A DNA stretch of 64,000 nucleotides, from NCBI RefSeq assembly GCF_947495275.1, contig NZ_CANLYL010000002.1, positions 310,001-374,000 on the forward strand, in the 5' to 3' direction. Under the pieces are notes generated by a model, which saw nothing but the letters and a program-made list of their open reading frames with translations, was not told the origin of the DNA and ran no database searches. The translations under genes were made by a program, and so were the position numbers. The stretch is from an uncultured Roseobacter sp. GTDB lineage: Bacteria > Pseudomonadota > Alphaproteobacteria > Rhodobacterales > Rhodobacteraceae. Position 1 is the stretch's first letter, and each line of letters opens with the position of its first letter. Positions 25,770 through 34,525 of the stretch are shown piece by piece.

Positions 25770-26717
25770 ATGTCAATGATGAAGAAACTGGCGCTCGCGA
25801 CCGCGATTGCCGCTGCATCCTTTGTGACCGCGCAGACAGCGTCGGCGGAAGGCGAGAAGTACATTCTGGTCAGCCACGCCCCTGACAGCGACAGCTGGTG
25901 GAACACGATCAAGAACGGCATCGCGTTGGCCGGTGAACAGGTTGGTGCGGAGGTTGAGTATCGCAACCCGCCGACCGGTGATATCGCGGATATGGCTCGG
26001 ATTATCGAGCAGGCAGCAGCCAGCCAGCCGGATGGTATCATCACCACGCTTGCGGATTTTGACGTTCTCAAAGGGCCAATCACTGCAGCGGTCGATCAGG
26101 GGATCGACGTCATCATCATGAACACCGGCACACCGGAGCAGGCGCGCGAAATCGGTGCTCTAATGTATGTTGGTCAGCCAGAGTATGACGCAGGGTTTGC
26201 GGCCGGGCAAAGAGCGGCAGGCGAGGGTGTGACCAAGTTTCTGTGCGTGAACCATGCGATCCAGCAACCAACGGTTGGTGAGCGTTGCCGCGGATACGCC
26301 GATGGCCTGGGGATTGATCTGGGCGATGCCATGATGGACAGCGGCACCGACCCGTCGGAAATCAAGAACAAGGTTCTGGCCTATCTGTCTGCCAATCCCG
26401 GTGTGGACGGCATCCTGACGCTTGGCCCAGTTTCCGCCGACCCGACGATTGCGGCGCTGAAGGAAAACGGCATGGCCGGTGCGATCCACTTCGGCACCTT
26501 TGACCTGGGTGAGGAAATCGTCAAAGGCATCAAGGATGGTACGATCAACTGGGGTATCGACCAGCAGCCGTTCCTTCAGGCGTATATGCCCGTTGTGATC
26601 CTGGCCAACTGGGACCGCTATGGTGTTCTGCCTGGCAACAACATCAACTCCGGACCCGGCTTTGTGACCAAAGACGCCCTTACGAAAGTTGAAGAGTTCG
26701 CCGGCGAATACCGCTGA
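25770..26717 (+). CDS. Sugar (probable inositol) ABC transporter periplasmic binding protein
   Basis: This 315-residue protein starts with a Sec signal peptide (MKKLALATAIAAASF, cut near TASA-EGEK at residue 26) and continues as a type I periplasmic sugar-binding protein (VSHAPDSDSWWNTIKNGI, VDGILTLGPVSADPTI). It should deliver the sugar to the downstream permease. ATG 25770 has GGGAGGAAT in front; the frame is open upstream but lacks a signal. Ligand assignment to inositol rests on the locus and shared operator only. A terminator-like hairpin follows before the permease gene. Confidence 0.87.
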   Translation: MSMMKKLALATAIAAASFVTAQTASAEGEKYILVSHAPDSDSWWNTIKNGIALAGEQVGAEVEYRNPPTGDIADMARIIEQAAASQPDGIITTLADFDVLKGPITAAVDQGIDVIIMNTGTPEQAREIGALMYVGQPEYDAGFAAGQRAAGEGVTKFLCVNHAIQQPTVGERCRGYADGLGIDLGDAMMDSGTDPSEIKNKVLAYLSANPGVDGILTLGPVSADPTIAALKENGMAGAIHFGTFDLGEEIVKGIKDGTINWGIDQQPFLQAYMPVVILANWDRYGVLPGNNINSGPGFVTKDALTKVEEFAGEYR

Positions 26718-26734
26718 TCTCACGACCGTAACAG

Positions 26735-26770
26735 GGGCGGCTTTCTCAAGAAGAGGGCCGCCCTTTTTTT
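26735..26770 (+). terminator. Hairpin with T-run between binding-protein and permease genes
   Basis: GGGCGGC at 26735-26741 pairs with GCCGCCC at 26757-26763, with further TTCT/AGAA pairing inside, and is followed by seven T residues (26764-26770). This has the form of an intrinsic terminator. Placed inside the transport operon, it probably lets partial read-through give more binding protein than permease. Confidence 0.8.
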
Positions 26771-26797
26771 CAACTTCTGCACGCTGAAGGACACGTT

Positions 26798-27910
26798 ATG
26801 GCAGAGACCACGCAGACAGACGAACGGATTAAAGAGATTTCGGCATTTCGCCGTGCCCTGATCCGCCCTGAACTTGGCGGCATCGTTGGCACCTTTGCCG
26901 TGTTTACGCTTTTTGCGCTTTTTGCTTTTGACAGCGGGATGTTCAACAGCCAGGGCGTGATGAACTGGACCATCGTATCGGCGCAATTCATGATCATCGC
27001 CGTGGGTGCGTGCCTGCTGATGATCTGCGGAGAGTTCGACCTCAGCGTTGGATCGATGATCGGTTTTGCCGGCATGATGATCGCCGTTTTCGGCGTCGTC
27101 CTTGCCTGGCCAATGTGGATCGCCATCATCATCACCTTTGCCATCTGTTGCGCCTTGGGCGCGCTGAACGGCTGGATCGTGGTCCGAACCGGACTGCCCA
27201 GTTTTATCGTGACGCTGGCGTTCCTGTTTATCCTGCGTGGTTTTACAATCTACATCCCACAGACGATCGAACGTAAAACCATCATTGGCGGCATTCGCGA
27301 TGCGGCTGAAGGCGACTGGTTGGCACCATTCTTTGGCGGCAAGATCGGTCAGCCCATCTTTCAATGGCTTGGAGATATGGGCATTATCGGTGTCTTCGAG
27401 CGCGGTACGCGCGCGGGTGAACCGGTGGTTGACGGTATTCCGATGCTGATCGTCTGGGCGATTATTCTGATCGTTTTTGGCCATATCCTGCTGACGCGCA
27501 CAAGATTTGGCAACTGGGTATTTGCCTCGGGTGGCGACGCCGAAGCCGCGCGCAATTCCGGGGTGCCGGTGAACAAGGTCAAGATCATGATGTTCATGTT
27601 CACGGCTTTCTGCGCCACGGTTTTTGCAGTCTGTCAGGTGATGGAATTCGGATCGGCGGGGGCCGACCGAGGGCTTCTCAAGGAGTTCGAAGCCATCATC
27701 GCGGTTGTGATCGGTGGGGCCTTGCTGACCGGCGGATATGGCTCCGTCATCGGTGCCGCTCTGGGCGCTTTGATTTTCGGCGTGGTGCAACAGGGCCTGT
27801 TCTTTGCCGGGGTGGAAAGCTCGCTTTTCCGGGTGTTCCTGGGGGTGATCCTGCTCTTCGCGGTGATCCTGAATACGTACATTCGTCGCATCATCACGGG
27901 GGAACGCTGA
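26798..27910 (+). CDS. Sugar ABC transporter permease (RbsC/XylH type)
   Basis: The 370-residue integral membrane protein has around ten hydrophobic segments and the branched-permease pattern GEFDLSVGSMIGFAGM near residue 88, plus GGDAEAARNSGVPVNKVK near residue 245, the coupling-loop region facing the ATPase. It carries the sugar across the inner membrane. Its stop is 1 bp from the ATPase gene start. The upstream terminator-like hairpin suggests lower expression than the binding protein. Confidence 0.92.
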   Translation: MAETTQTDERIKEISAFRRALIRPELGGIVGTFAVFTLFALFAFDSGMFNSQGVMNWTIVSAQFMIIAVGACLLMICGEFDLSVGSMIGFAGMMIAVFGVVLAWPMWIAIIITFAICCALGALNGWIVVRTGLPSFIVTLAFLFILRGFTIYIPQTIERKTIIGGIRDAAEGDWLAPFFGGKIGQPIFQWLGDMGIIGVFERGTRAGEPVVDGIPMLIVWAIILIVFGHILLTRTRFGNWVFASGGDAEAARNSGVPVNKVKIMMFMFTAFCATVFAVCQVMEFGSAGADRGLLKEFEAIIAVVIGGALLTGGYGSVIGAALGALIFGVVQQGLFFAGVESSLFRVFLGVILLFAVILNTYIRRIITGER

Positions 27911-27911
27911 T

Positions 27912-28691
27912 ATGGCCGATGCAATCATCCAGATGAAAAACATCGAAAAGCACTTCGGCAGCGTGATTGCGCTCGCCGGTGTGTCCGTGGATATTTTTGC
28001 TGGCGAATGTCACTGCCTGCTTGGTGACAACGGTGCTGGAAAATCGACATTCATCAAGACCATGTCCGGCGTCCACAAGCCAACCGCGGGCGAGATCGTT
28101 TTCGAAGGCAAGCCGCTTGATTTCGCCGACCCGCGGGATGCGATTGCGGCCGGTATCGCAACGGTCCACCAGCACCTCGCGATGATCCCGCTGATGTCGG
28201 TCAGTCGGAATTTCTTCATGGGCAACGAGCCGTTGAAGAAGATCGCGGGCATCAACTTTTTTGATCATGATTACGCCAACAGGGTCACCATGGCGGAGAT
28301 GCGCACAATGGGCATCAACCTGCGCGGGCCCGATCAGGCGGTGGGCACGTTATCGGGTGGTGAGCGGCAGACCGTGGCCATTGCGCGTGCGGTCCATTTC
28401 GGTGCCAAGGTGCTCATCCTCGATGAGCCGACCTCGGCCCTCGGTGTGCGCCAGACCTCCAATGTTCTGGCCACCATAGACAAGGTGCGCAAGCAGGGGA
28501 TTGCCGTGGTGTTCATCACCCATAACGTGCGCCACGCCATGGCGGTGGGGGACCGCTTTACCGTGCTCAACAGGGGCAAAACTCTCGGCACGGCGGAGCG
28601 CGGAGAGATCACACCGGAAGAGTTGCAGGACATGATGGCCGGGGGGCAGGAAATGGCCACTCTGGAAGGGAGCCTTGGCGGGACGGTCTAG
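27912..28691 (+). CDS. Sugar ABC transporter ATP-binding protein
   Basis: This 259-residue single-domain ATPase has Walker A GDNGAGKST (residues 38-46), signature motif LSGGERQTVAIARA near residue 145, Walker B VLILDEPTSAL near residue 165 and the H-loop VVFITHN near residue 197. Many ribose/xylose-type importers use a double-domain ATPase of about 500 residues; this one has one domain, as in FrcA-like systems. It powers import through the permease directly upstream. Confidence 0.93.
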   Translation: MADAIIQMKNIEKHFGSVIALAGVSVDIFAGECHCLLGDNGAGKSTFIKTMSGVHKPTAGEIVFEGKPLDFADPRDAIAAGIATVHQHLAMIPLMSVSRNFFMGNEPLKKIAGINFFDHDYANRVTMAEMRTMGINLRGPDQAVGTLSGGERQTVAIARAVHFGAKVLILDEPTSALGVRQTSNVLATIDKVRKQGIAVVFITHNVRHAMAVGDRFTVLNRGKTLGTAERGEITPEELQDMMAGGQEMATLEGSLGGTV

Positions 28692-28725
28692 CCGCGCAAG
28701 AGACAGACCCTCCCCCGGGATGGCG

Positions 28726-29907
28726 TCAGGCCGACTGGCGTGCCGCCATCGCATCAAGGTGATCCGAAAAGTCGGATTCTGACATATTTTCTGACAGGGC
28801 GCGAAGGAAGAGTGCTTTCTGCGTCTCGGGTGCCAAACCCCCTATCGGTGGGTCGCGGTCGAGGTTCGTGGGGAAGGAATACCCTTCCGCCGTCGCCGCC
28901 AGAGCCGCCGACATCTCTGCATTATTCAAGGTGCCGGTTCGCTGCGCCCGCACCGCGAAAGGATAGAGCGTTTTGCACATCCCTCTCCGGTCAAGAGTTT
29001 CCATGGCCCGCCCGAAGGCCGAAGACACTTGCAGGAGATTGGCCATGCGACCGATGTCCTTGCTGGTGTTTGCCCCGGCTGCGTGGAAAAGCGCAGGGTT
29101 GAAGAACACGACATCCCCCTTTGACAGGGGGAGTTGGATGTAGCGTTCTTCGAACACGTCTCGGAAATCACTGCGCCGCCAGGCAGCATATCCCGGCAGA
29201 TAGGTCTGGGAGAACGGCAGCAGCTTGGTCGGGCCGCTTTCGAGGGGCATGTCACAATGGGCAATTGCCCCCTGCAATGTCAGAACGGGCGACAAAGCAT
29301 GCACATGTGCGGGGTAGCTGGCGCTGATTTCTTCGGTTTGAAAACCCAGATGATAGTCCCGGTGGGCCTGTTGGGCACCGCCGCCCGGATGCACCAGATT
29401 AACCTGAGCGGTCATTTGATAGTTCGGACCCAGCCACGCTTCGCTCACCGCGTCAATCATCGTATTCGCGAAGTACCGAAGATAGACGTCCGGTGCCTGC
29501 TCACAGAGTTTTTGCTGGGCGTTCCAGACGCGATCATTGGCCCCCGCAGCGGCGAAGTGATCGCCCCCCGATCCTTTGGCGGCTTTTTCTTCCGCGATGA
29601 TCCGTTCATAAACGACTGTCGCCTCGTCCAGCACAGAGGTGTCCGCATATGCCCCCTTCAACGCGACAACGCCGGGCCCGGACATCAGCACCCAGGCCCA
29701 TTCTCTCATGAGATCGCGGCGGCGCGCCGGGTCTTCCACCTGCGGACGAATGCGGGAGGCGTCATAAAGGGGGACGTTGTTCTGAATGTCCGCCGCAAAA
29801 GCGACGTCCTCGCTGCGCGTTTCACGGTCCAGCGCGTCGAGGAATGCGCTTAGATCGCATGCATCGGCCGCATAATAGCCGCTTGGCAGGTTGGTGTGAT
29901 CTTTCAT
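28726..29907 (-). CDS. Phytanoyl-CoA-dioxygenase-family (PhyH) Fe(II)/2-oxoglutarate oxygenase
   Basis: The 393-residue protein carries the iron-binding HxD of this fold in GAQQAHRDYHLGFQ near residue 190, and the distal His with the 2-oxoglutarate-binding Arg in FFNPALFHAAGANTSKDIGR near residue 280. Family members hydroxylate diverse small molecules; the substrate is unknown. ATG 29907 is preceded by GGGAGG. It lies 84 bp downstream of sitD on the same strand, so it may be a last cistron of the manganese-uptake operon. Confidence 0.85.
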   Translation of the reverse strand: MKDHTNLPSGYYAADACDLSAFLDALDRETRSEDVAFAADIQNNVPLYDASRIRPQVEDPARRRDLMREWAWVLMSGPGVVALKGAYADTSVLDEATVVYERIIAEEKAAKGSGGDHFAAAGANDRVWNAQQKLCEQAPDVYLRYFANTMIDAVSEAWLGPNYQMTAQVNLVHPGGGAQQAHRDYHLGFQTEEISASYPAHVHALSPVLTLQGAIAHCDMPLESGPTKLLPFSQTYLPGYAAWRRSDFRDVFEERYIQLPLSKGDVVFFNPALFHAAGANTSKDIGRMANLLQVSSAFGRAMETLDRRGMCKTLYPFAVRAQRTGTLNNAEMSAALAATAEGYSFPTNLDRDPPIGGLAPETQKALFLRALSENMSESDFSDHLDAMAARQSA

Positions 29908-29991
29908 TTCGGTGCCTCCCTGAAACAGGGTATCGCGGACCGGCATGACATTCCAGAACCGGTTTCTGGGCAGGCTTTGGTGCCTGGTGGA

Positions 29992-30849
29992 TCAGCTGTG
30001 CGAAGAGCTCTCGACCCGCTTCATGGACATACGCCGGGTCACCATCTGCCGTCGCAAAAAGGCCAGGATAAACAACCCGGTCAGGATCAGAACAATGGTT
30101 GGTGCGGGGGCGCTGTCGAGAAAGAAGCTGGCATAGGTGCCCAGCAGCATCGAGACCATGCAGACCAACACTGAGACCCATAGCATCGTGGAGAACTGGC
30201 GTACGATCAGGAAGGCGATGGCGCCAGGCGCAATCAGCAATCCGATCGCCAGGATCAGGCCCGCTGCCGACAAGGTCGCAACAATGGTCAGGGAGAGGGC
30301 GGCAAGAAGGCCGTAGTGCAACCAGGTGACCCAGAGACCGGAGGCTTGCGCCTGAGCAGGATCGAAACTGTGCAGCAGCCAGTCTTTCCACTTCAAGGCC
30401 AGCATCAGCCCAACGCTCGCTGAAATGATCCCGGCGGTCCAGAGTTCATGCGCCTCGACACCCAGCATGTTGCCGAAAAGGATGTGATCAAGATGGGCGT
30501 TGGTCTCGACAGAGACATAGAGCACGATCCCGATTCCGAACATGCCCGAGAAGACAACACCCATGACAGTATCCTGTTTTACCCGGCTGTTGTTGGAAAG
30601 ATACCCCGTTGCGATGGCGCAGGTCATGCCCGCCGCGAAGGCCCCGATGATCAGGGGGATGCCCAGGATATAAGCCAGAACAATGCCCGGCAGGACCGCA
30701 TGGCTGACCGCGTCGCCCATCAACGCCCACCCCTTCATCACCAGGAAACACGACAGGAGTGCCGTGGGAACAGAGACGATGATCGAGATCAGAAAAGCGT
30801 TTTGCATGAACTCAAAGCGGAAGGGCAGCAAAAGGGTGTCCATGTCCAT
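29992..30849 (-). CDS. sitD: Manganese/iron ABC transporter permease (SitD-like)
   Basis: This 285-residue membrane protein of the ABC-3 family has about eight hydrophobic helices and the segment LMGDAVSHAVLPGIVLAYILG near residue 42, the conserved cytoplasmic GDAxSH element. Together with SitC it forms the membrane channel of a Mn(II)/Fe(II) importer. Its ATG overlaps the sitC stop by one base (TAATG). The C-terminal tail is basic (RRQMVTRRMSMKR). Confidence 0.87.
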   Translation of the reverse strand: MDMDTLLLPFRFEFMQNAFLISIIVSVPTALLSCFLVMKGWALMGDAVSHAVLPGIVLAYILGIPLIIGAFAAGMTCAIATGYLSNNSRVKQDTVMGVVFSGMFGIGIVLYVSVETNAHLDHILFGNMLGVEAHELWTAGIISASVGLMLALKWKDWLLHSFDPAQAQASGLWVTWLHYGLLAALSLTIVATLSAAGLILAIGLLIAPGAIAFLIVRQFSTMLWVSVLVCMVSMLLGTYASFFLDSAPAPTIVLILTGLFILAFLRRQMVTRRMSMKRVESSSHS

Positions 30850-31733
30850 TACAGGGCCTCCTGAGTCGACGCATCTGGCCCCGGTCGGAGCGCGCTTTTG
30901 GCCCGGTGTCGTGCGGCAAGCAGCCCGTGTTTGGGCGCAAATACAAAGGCCAAAAGGAAGATGAGCGTTTGCAGGGTGACGATGATGCCGCCGGTGGCGC
31001 CGTCAAGGAAGTAACTGATGTAGGCACCGGCAAAGCTGGTGACCGAACCGATGATCACGGATGTAACGATCAGCCTGGGGAACCGGTCACAGAGCAAATA
31101 GGCCGTCGCACCGGGCGTGACGACCATGGCGATCACAAGAAACGCGCCCACGGTTTGCATGGCGGCGACAACTGACGCTGACAGCAGGATAAAGAAGATC
31201 GCTTTCAACAGGCGCGGGCGCAACCCGATGGTGCGTGCGTGGCTCTCATCAAAGAATGTGACCATCAGGTCTCTCCACTTGGCAAAGAGGATCGCGAGGG
31301 ACACAAATCCGATGATCGCCAGTTGCAGCGTGTCCTCAGGTGTGATCGCCAGAATGTTGCCCATGGTGATGGTCTGGATGGATACGGAAGTGGGGTTGAT
31401 CGAGATGATGAAGAGGCCCAGTCCGAAAAAAGATGTGAAGATCAGCCCGATGATCACATCGACCTTGAGGCCGGAGCGTTCGGACAGAAACAACATCGCG
31501 CCGGCGGCTAGCCCGCCCGCGATGAAAGCCCCAAGCGCGAAGGGCAGGCCAAGGATATAGGCACCGGCCACACCGGGAACCACCGAATGGGACAGGGCAT
31601 CGCCGATCAGCGACCAGCCCTTGAGCATCAGGTATGAGGACAGAAAGGCACAGACCCCACCTACAAGGGCAGAGACCCACATGGCATTGGTCATGTATCC
31701 ATAGGCGAAGGGTTCAAGCAACGTGCCGATCAT
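30849..31733 (-). CDS. sitC: Manganese/iron ABC transporter permease (SitC-like)
   Basis: The 294-residue ABC-3 permease has the same family element [21 protein letters not shown] near residue 40 and about eight helices. Two different permeases in tandem is the SitC/SitD (MntC/MntD) arrangement. The start overlaps the sitB stop by 4 bp. A zinc-specific ZnuB alternative is less likely because ZnuABC systems have one permease gene. Confidence 0.87.
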   Translation of the reverse strand: MIGTLLEPFAYGYMTNAMWVSALVGGVCAFLSSYLMLKGWSLIGDALSHSVVPGVAGAYILGLPFALGAFIAGGLAAGAMLFLSERSGLKVDVIIGLIFTSFFGLGLFIISINPTSVSIQTITMGNILAITPEDTLQLAIIGFVSLAILFAKWRDLMVTFFDESHARTIGLRPRLLKAIFFILLSASVVAAMQTVGAFLVIAMVVTPGATAYLLCDRFPRLIVTSVIIGSVTSFAGAYISYFLDGATGGIIVTLQTLIFLLAFVFAPKHGLLAARHRAKSALRPGPDASTQEAL

Positions 31734-32629
31734 GATTGCTGATCCGTGCGCTGGGTCTTGTCGCCATATTGCACGAAGGGCCGCTCGTCATCGGTGAAGA
31801 TTGTGACTTCGCGGGCGTCCTCGTCGTCGTGCAGCGTATCGCCGCCGAGGGTGAAATGACGCAGCACGCCACCAAAGGCGGCTTCGAGGTTTTCTCGGGT
31901 GAAGGTGGTTTCGGTGGGGCCGTAGCTCAGAACCGTACCCTTGACCAGAACAGTCCGGTCGCAGAATTCGGGCACGGACCCCAGGTTATGGGTGGAGACC
32001 AGCATGACGCGGCCCTCAGCGCGAAGTTCACGCAGGAGGGCCACAATCTGTTCTTCGGTTTTCACGTCGACACCGGTAAAAGGTTCATCCAGCAAGATCA
32101 CCTGACCGTCCTGCGCCAGAGCCCGCGCCAGAAACACCCGTTTGCGCTGACCACCCGATAGCTCGCCAATCTGACGATGGCGGAAATCCTGCATGTTGAC
32201 CCGCGCCAGGGCCTGATCGACCGCGGCGTGATCGGCCGGTTTGGGCCGGCGCAGGAAACCCATATGACCATAGCGGCCCATCATCACAACGTCTTCCACG
32301 AGCACCGGAAACGCCCAGTCGACCTCTTCGGATTGGGGCACATAGGCAACGAGGTTTTGGCTCAGGGCGTCCCGCACTTGGTGACCGAGAATGCTGATCT
32401 CTCCGCGAGAGGCCGGAACAAAGCCCATGATCGCCTTGAAGAGGGTGGATTTTCCGGCTCCGTTCACGCCCACCAGCGCCGTAACCGTGCCGCGCGGGAT
32501 TTCGAAACTGGCATTCCACAAAGCGGTGTGGCCATTGCGATATGTGACCGTGACATCTCGCGCTTTCAGGCCCTCGCCGGACTGCTTTTCCGGCGGCGCG
32601 CTTTCAGGCACTATATGATCATCGCGCAT
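31730..32629 (-). CDS. sitB: Manganese/iron ABC transporter ATP-binding protein (SitB-like)
   Basis: The 299-residue ATPase has Walker [10 protein letters not shown] (residues 54-62), signature [19 protein letters not shown] near residue 155 and Walker [13 protein letters not shown]. It follows sitA and overlaps sitC. I chose ATG 32629 with a GAGGA site; an ATG at 32674 is in frame but would add 15 residues not needed by the fold. Confidence 0.9.
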   Translation of the reverse strand: MRDDHIVPESAPPEKQSGEGLKARDVTVTYRNGHTALWNASFEIPRGTVTALVGVNGAGKSTLFKAIMGFVPASRGEISILGHQVRDALSQNLVAYVPQSEEVDWAFPVLVEDVVMMGRYGHMGFLRRPKPADHAAVDQALARVNMQDFRHRQIGELSGGQRKRVFLARALAQDGQVILLDEPFTGVDVKTEEQIVALLRELRAEGRVMLVSTHNLGSVPEFCDRTVLVKGTVLSYGPTETTFTRENLEAAFGGVLRHFTLGGDTLHDDEDAREVTIFTDDERPFVQYGDKTQRTDQQS

Positions 32630-32707
32630 CTTTTCGTCCTCATTTGGGAGAGGGGTCTCCCGTTTTTGTCCCACCCAACCAGGCCGCTTGGCGAAACCTG
32701 CAACGCA

Positions 32708-33610
32708 TCAGTTCGTGGCCAATGACAGCCCTGTCGCTATGGTGCTTGATGTAACGCGCAAGAGGTCAAGATAGGTTGGCACCTCTCCGCCTGCTTCGCT
32801 CAGGGAATCGACGTAGAGGACCCCCCCGTATGCCACACCTGTTTCGCGCGCGACCTGTTCGGCAGGCGCTGTGTTTACCGTGCTTTCACAAAAGACCACC
32901 GGGATTTCGTTTTCCCGGACGCCATCAATAACGGCACGGACCTGCTGCGGCGTGCCAACCTGATCGGCATTCATCGGCCAAAGGTATAGCTCGTTCATGC
33001 CGAAATCACGTGCGAGGTAGCTGAAGGCGCCTTCGCAGGTTACCAGCCAGCGTTTGTCAGCTGGAATGGCGGCGATAGATGCGCGCAAAGGTTCAATTGT
33101 CGCGCGCAGTTCTTCCTTGTAGCGCGCGGCGTTCGCAACATAGATGGCCTCGTTTTTTGGGTCCTGGGCAATGAATGCGGAGACGATATTATCAATATAG
33201 ATCAGGGCGTTATCAAGCCCCATCCATGCGTGTGGGTTCGGTTTTCCCTCATAACTTCCTTTGGCGATCGGGATTGGATCAATCCCCTCTGTCAGCGTTG
33301 CCGCCGGAACATCCTTCAGATTGGTCAGAAATTGTTCAAACCAGAGTTCAAGGTTCATGCCATTCCACAAAATGAGATCGGCATCATAGGCCCGAACGAT
33401 GTCTTGGGGCGTCGGTTCATAGCCATGGATCTCGGCACCGGGTTTTGTGATTGAAACGACTTCTGCTGCGTCACCGGCAACATTGGCCGCCATATCAGCC
33501 AGAACAGTGAAGGTCGTCACCACCTTCATCTTGCCATCTGCCATGGCATGTGTCGCAAGCAACATGGTGACAACCGTTGCGGACATGGCCTGCATCAGTT
33601 TCGGCAACAT
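32708..33610 (-). CDS. sitA: Manganese/iron ABC transporter periplasmic binding protein (SitA-like)
   Basis: This 300-residue cluster A-I binding protein has a signal peptide (cleavage near AMA-DGK, residue 24). Metal-ligand segments follow: EIHGYEPTPQD (first His), NPHAWMG (second His), VFCESTVNT (Glu) and LYVDSLSE (Asp). The His-His-Glu-Asp set is that of Mn/Fe-binding SitA/MntC proteins, without the His-rich loop of zinc ZnuA. ATG 33610 has GAGGGAG upstream. Two Mur-like boxes lie at 33652-33699. Confidence 0.9.
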   Translation of the reverse strand: MLPKLMQAMSATVVTMLLATHAMADGKMKVVTTFTVLADMAANVAGDAAEVVSITKPGAEIHGYEPTPQDIVRAYDADLILWNGMNLELWFEQFLTNLKDVPAATLTEGIDPIPIAKGSYEGKPNPHAWMGLDNALIYIDNIVSAFIAQDPKNEAIYVANAARYKEELRATIEPLRASIAAIPADKRWLVTCEGAFSYLARDFGMNELYLWPMNADQVGTPQQVRAVIDGVRENEIPVVFCESTVNTAPAEQVARETGVAYGGVLYVDSLSEAGGEVPTYLDLLRVTSSTIATGLSLATN

Positions 33611-33651
33611 AGGGAACTCCCTCAAGGAATGGTTCGGCTTATCTCTGTAAA

Positions 33652-33699
33652 TGCAAATCACTCGCAACTGTCAATGTAATTGCGAATTATTCGCAATTA
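33652..33699. promoter_or_regulatory. Tandem Fur/Mur-like operators upstream of sitA
   Basis: TGCGAATTATTCGCA at 33681-33695 is the centre of a 23-bp interrupted palindrome (arms 33677-33687 and 33689-33699). A related TGCAAATCACTCGCA lies at 33652-33666, matching at 12 of 15 positions, 29 bp away. Fur-family Mur regulates sit genes in alphaproteobacteria at AT-rich palindromes of this kind, so manganese-responsive repression is likely. No regulator gene is adjacent. Confidence 0.68.
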
Positions 33700-33853
33700 A
33701 AATTTCCGTGAAATGCGTTTTCAGGAGCCGGTTTTGATAGAAATCCAACCTCTTTGAGGATTGTATGATCTTGAAAGTCAGACGCGTGGAGCAGCGATTG
33801 ACCTGCACATGATCAGGCCCACGGCTTTGGCGTTTCGCCCTCTTAGGGGCCTT

Positions 33854-34522
33854 TCAATGACCAAAATATGCTGAGTAGAGACCGAACAGACCGACCGCGA
33901 TAAGACTAAGCGCCCAAACCAGATCGAGGTTGAACCAGGTTTTCGACAGGAATTTCAAACCCAGCCAAAAGTAGATGATGGTTGCGATCACACTGCCTGC
34001 AACGGTCATGGAAAGTGTATGAACCGCGGCGACATTAAAGGCGGTCATCACATTGGCTCCCATCAAGGCCTGAGCCGCAAGATGGCCAGTTTCTTCGGCC
34101 CCGATTGCACAGATACCCAAAAAGATGGGCACCAGCATCAAGCCCGCGCCATGCGCCATTGCGGCCAGAAATGACCAGAGCGTCAGGCGGGCGGGGTGGA
34201 TGCGCGCAAGATACTTGGGGTGACGCCGGTTGATCAGCAAGTAAATGCCCATCGCAACGACGATCAACCCCGCGCCAACACGGATTTCGAGCTCAAGTTC
34301 GACCAGAAAAAACATGAGTGAGAATGGCAGCAGTATACCGATCATCGCCAGAAAGTGGCCCGTGGCCAGCAGGGCAAAGGCCTTGGGAAGGGCCTGATGC
34401 CTGCGCTCCATCAGGGCCGCGGAAACGGCCAACGGCCATCCCATACCGGGATTGAGCCCGTGATAGAGGCCCGAAAAAATGACGGCCCACCAAAGGGCCG
34501 CCACGGTGTTCAGGTCAGACAC
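33854..34522 (-). CDS. Integral membrane protein linked to methanethiol oxidase
   Basis: The 222-residue protein has about six hydrophobic helices, with polar motifs inside or near the membrane (GLYHGLNPGMGWPLAVS near residue 18, AAMAHGAGLMLVPIFLG near residue 120, AAVHTLSM near 165). The His-bearing helices recall metal-transport or DsbD/UreH-like proteins, but I cannot assign a family. It starts with GTG only 3 bp after the methanethiol oxidase stop, so the two are surely co-expressed and it may serve maturation or substrate passage. Confidence 0.78.
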   Translation of the reverse strand: MSDLNTVAALWWAVIFSGLYHGLNPGMGWPLAVSAALMERRHQALPKAFALLATGHFLAMIGILLPFSLMFFLVELELEIRVGAGLIVVAMGIYLLINRRHPKYLARIHPARLTLWSFLAAMAHGAGLMLVPIFLGICAIGAEETGHLAAQALMGANVMTAFNVAAVHTLSMTVAGSVIATIIYFWLGLKFLSKTWFNLDLVWALSLIAVGLFGLYSAYFGH

Positions 34523-34525
34523 CTG

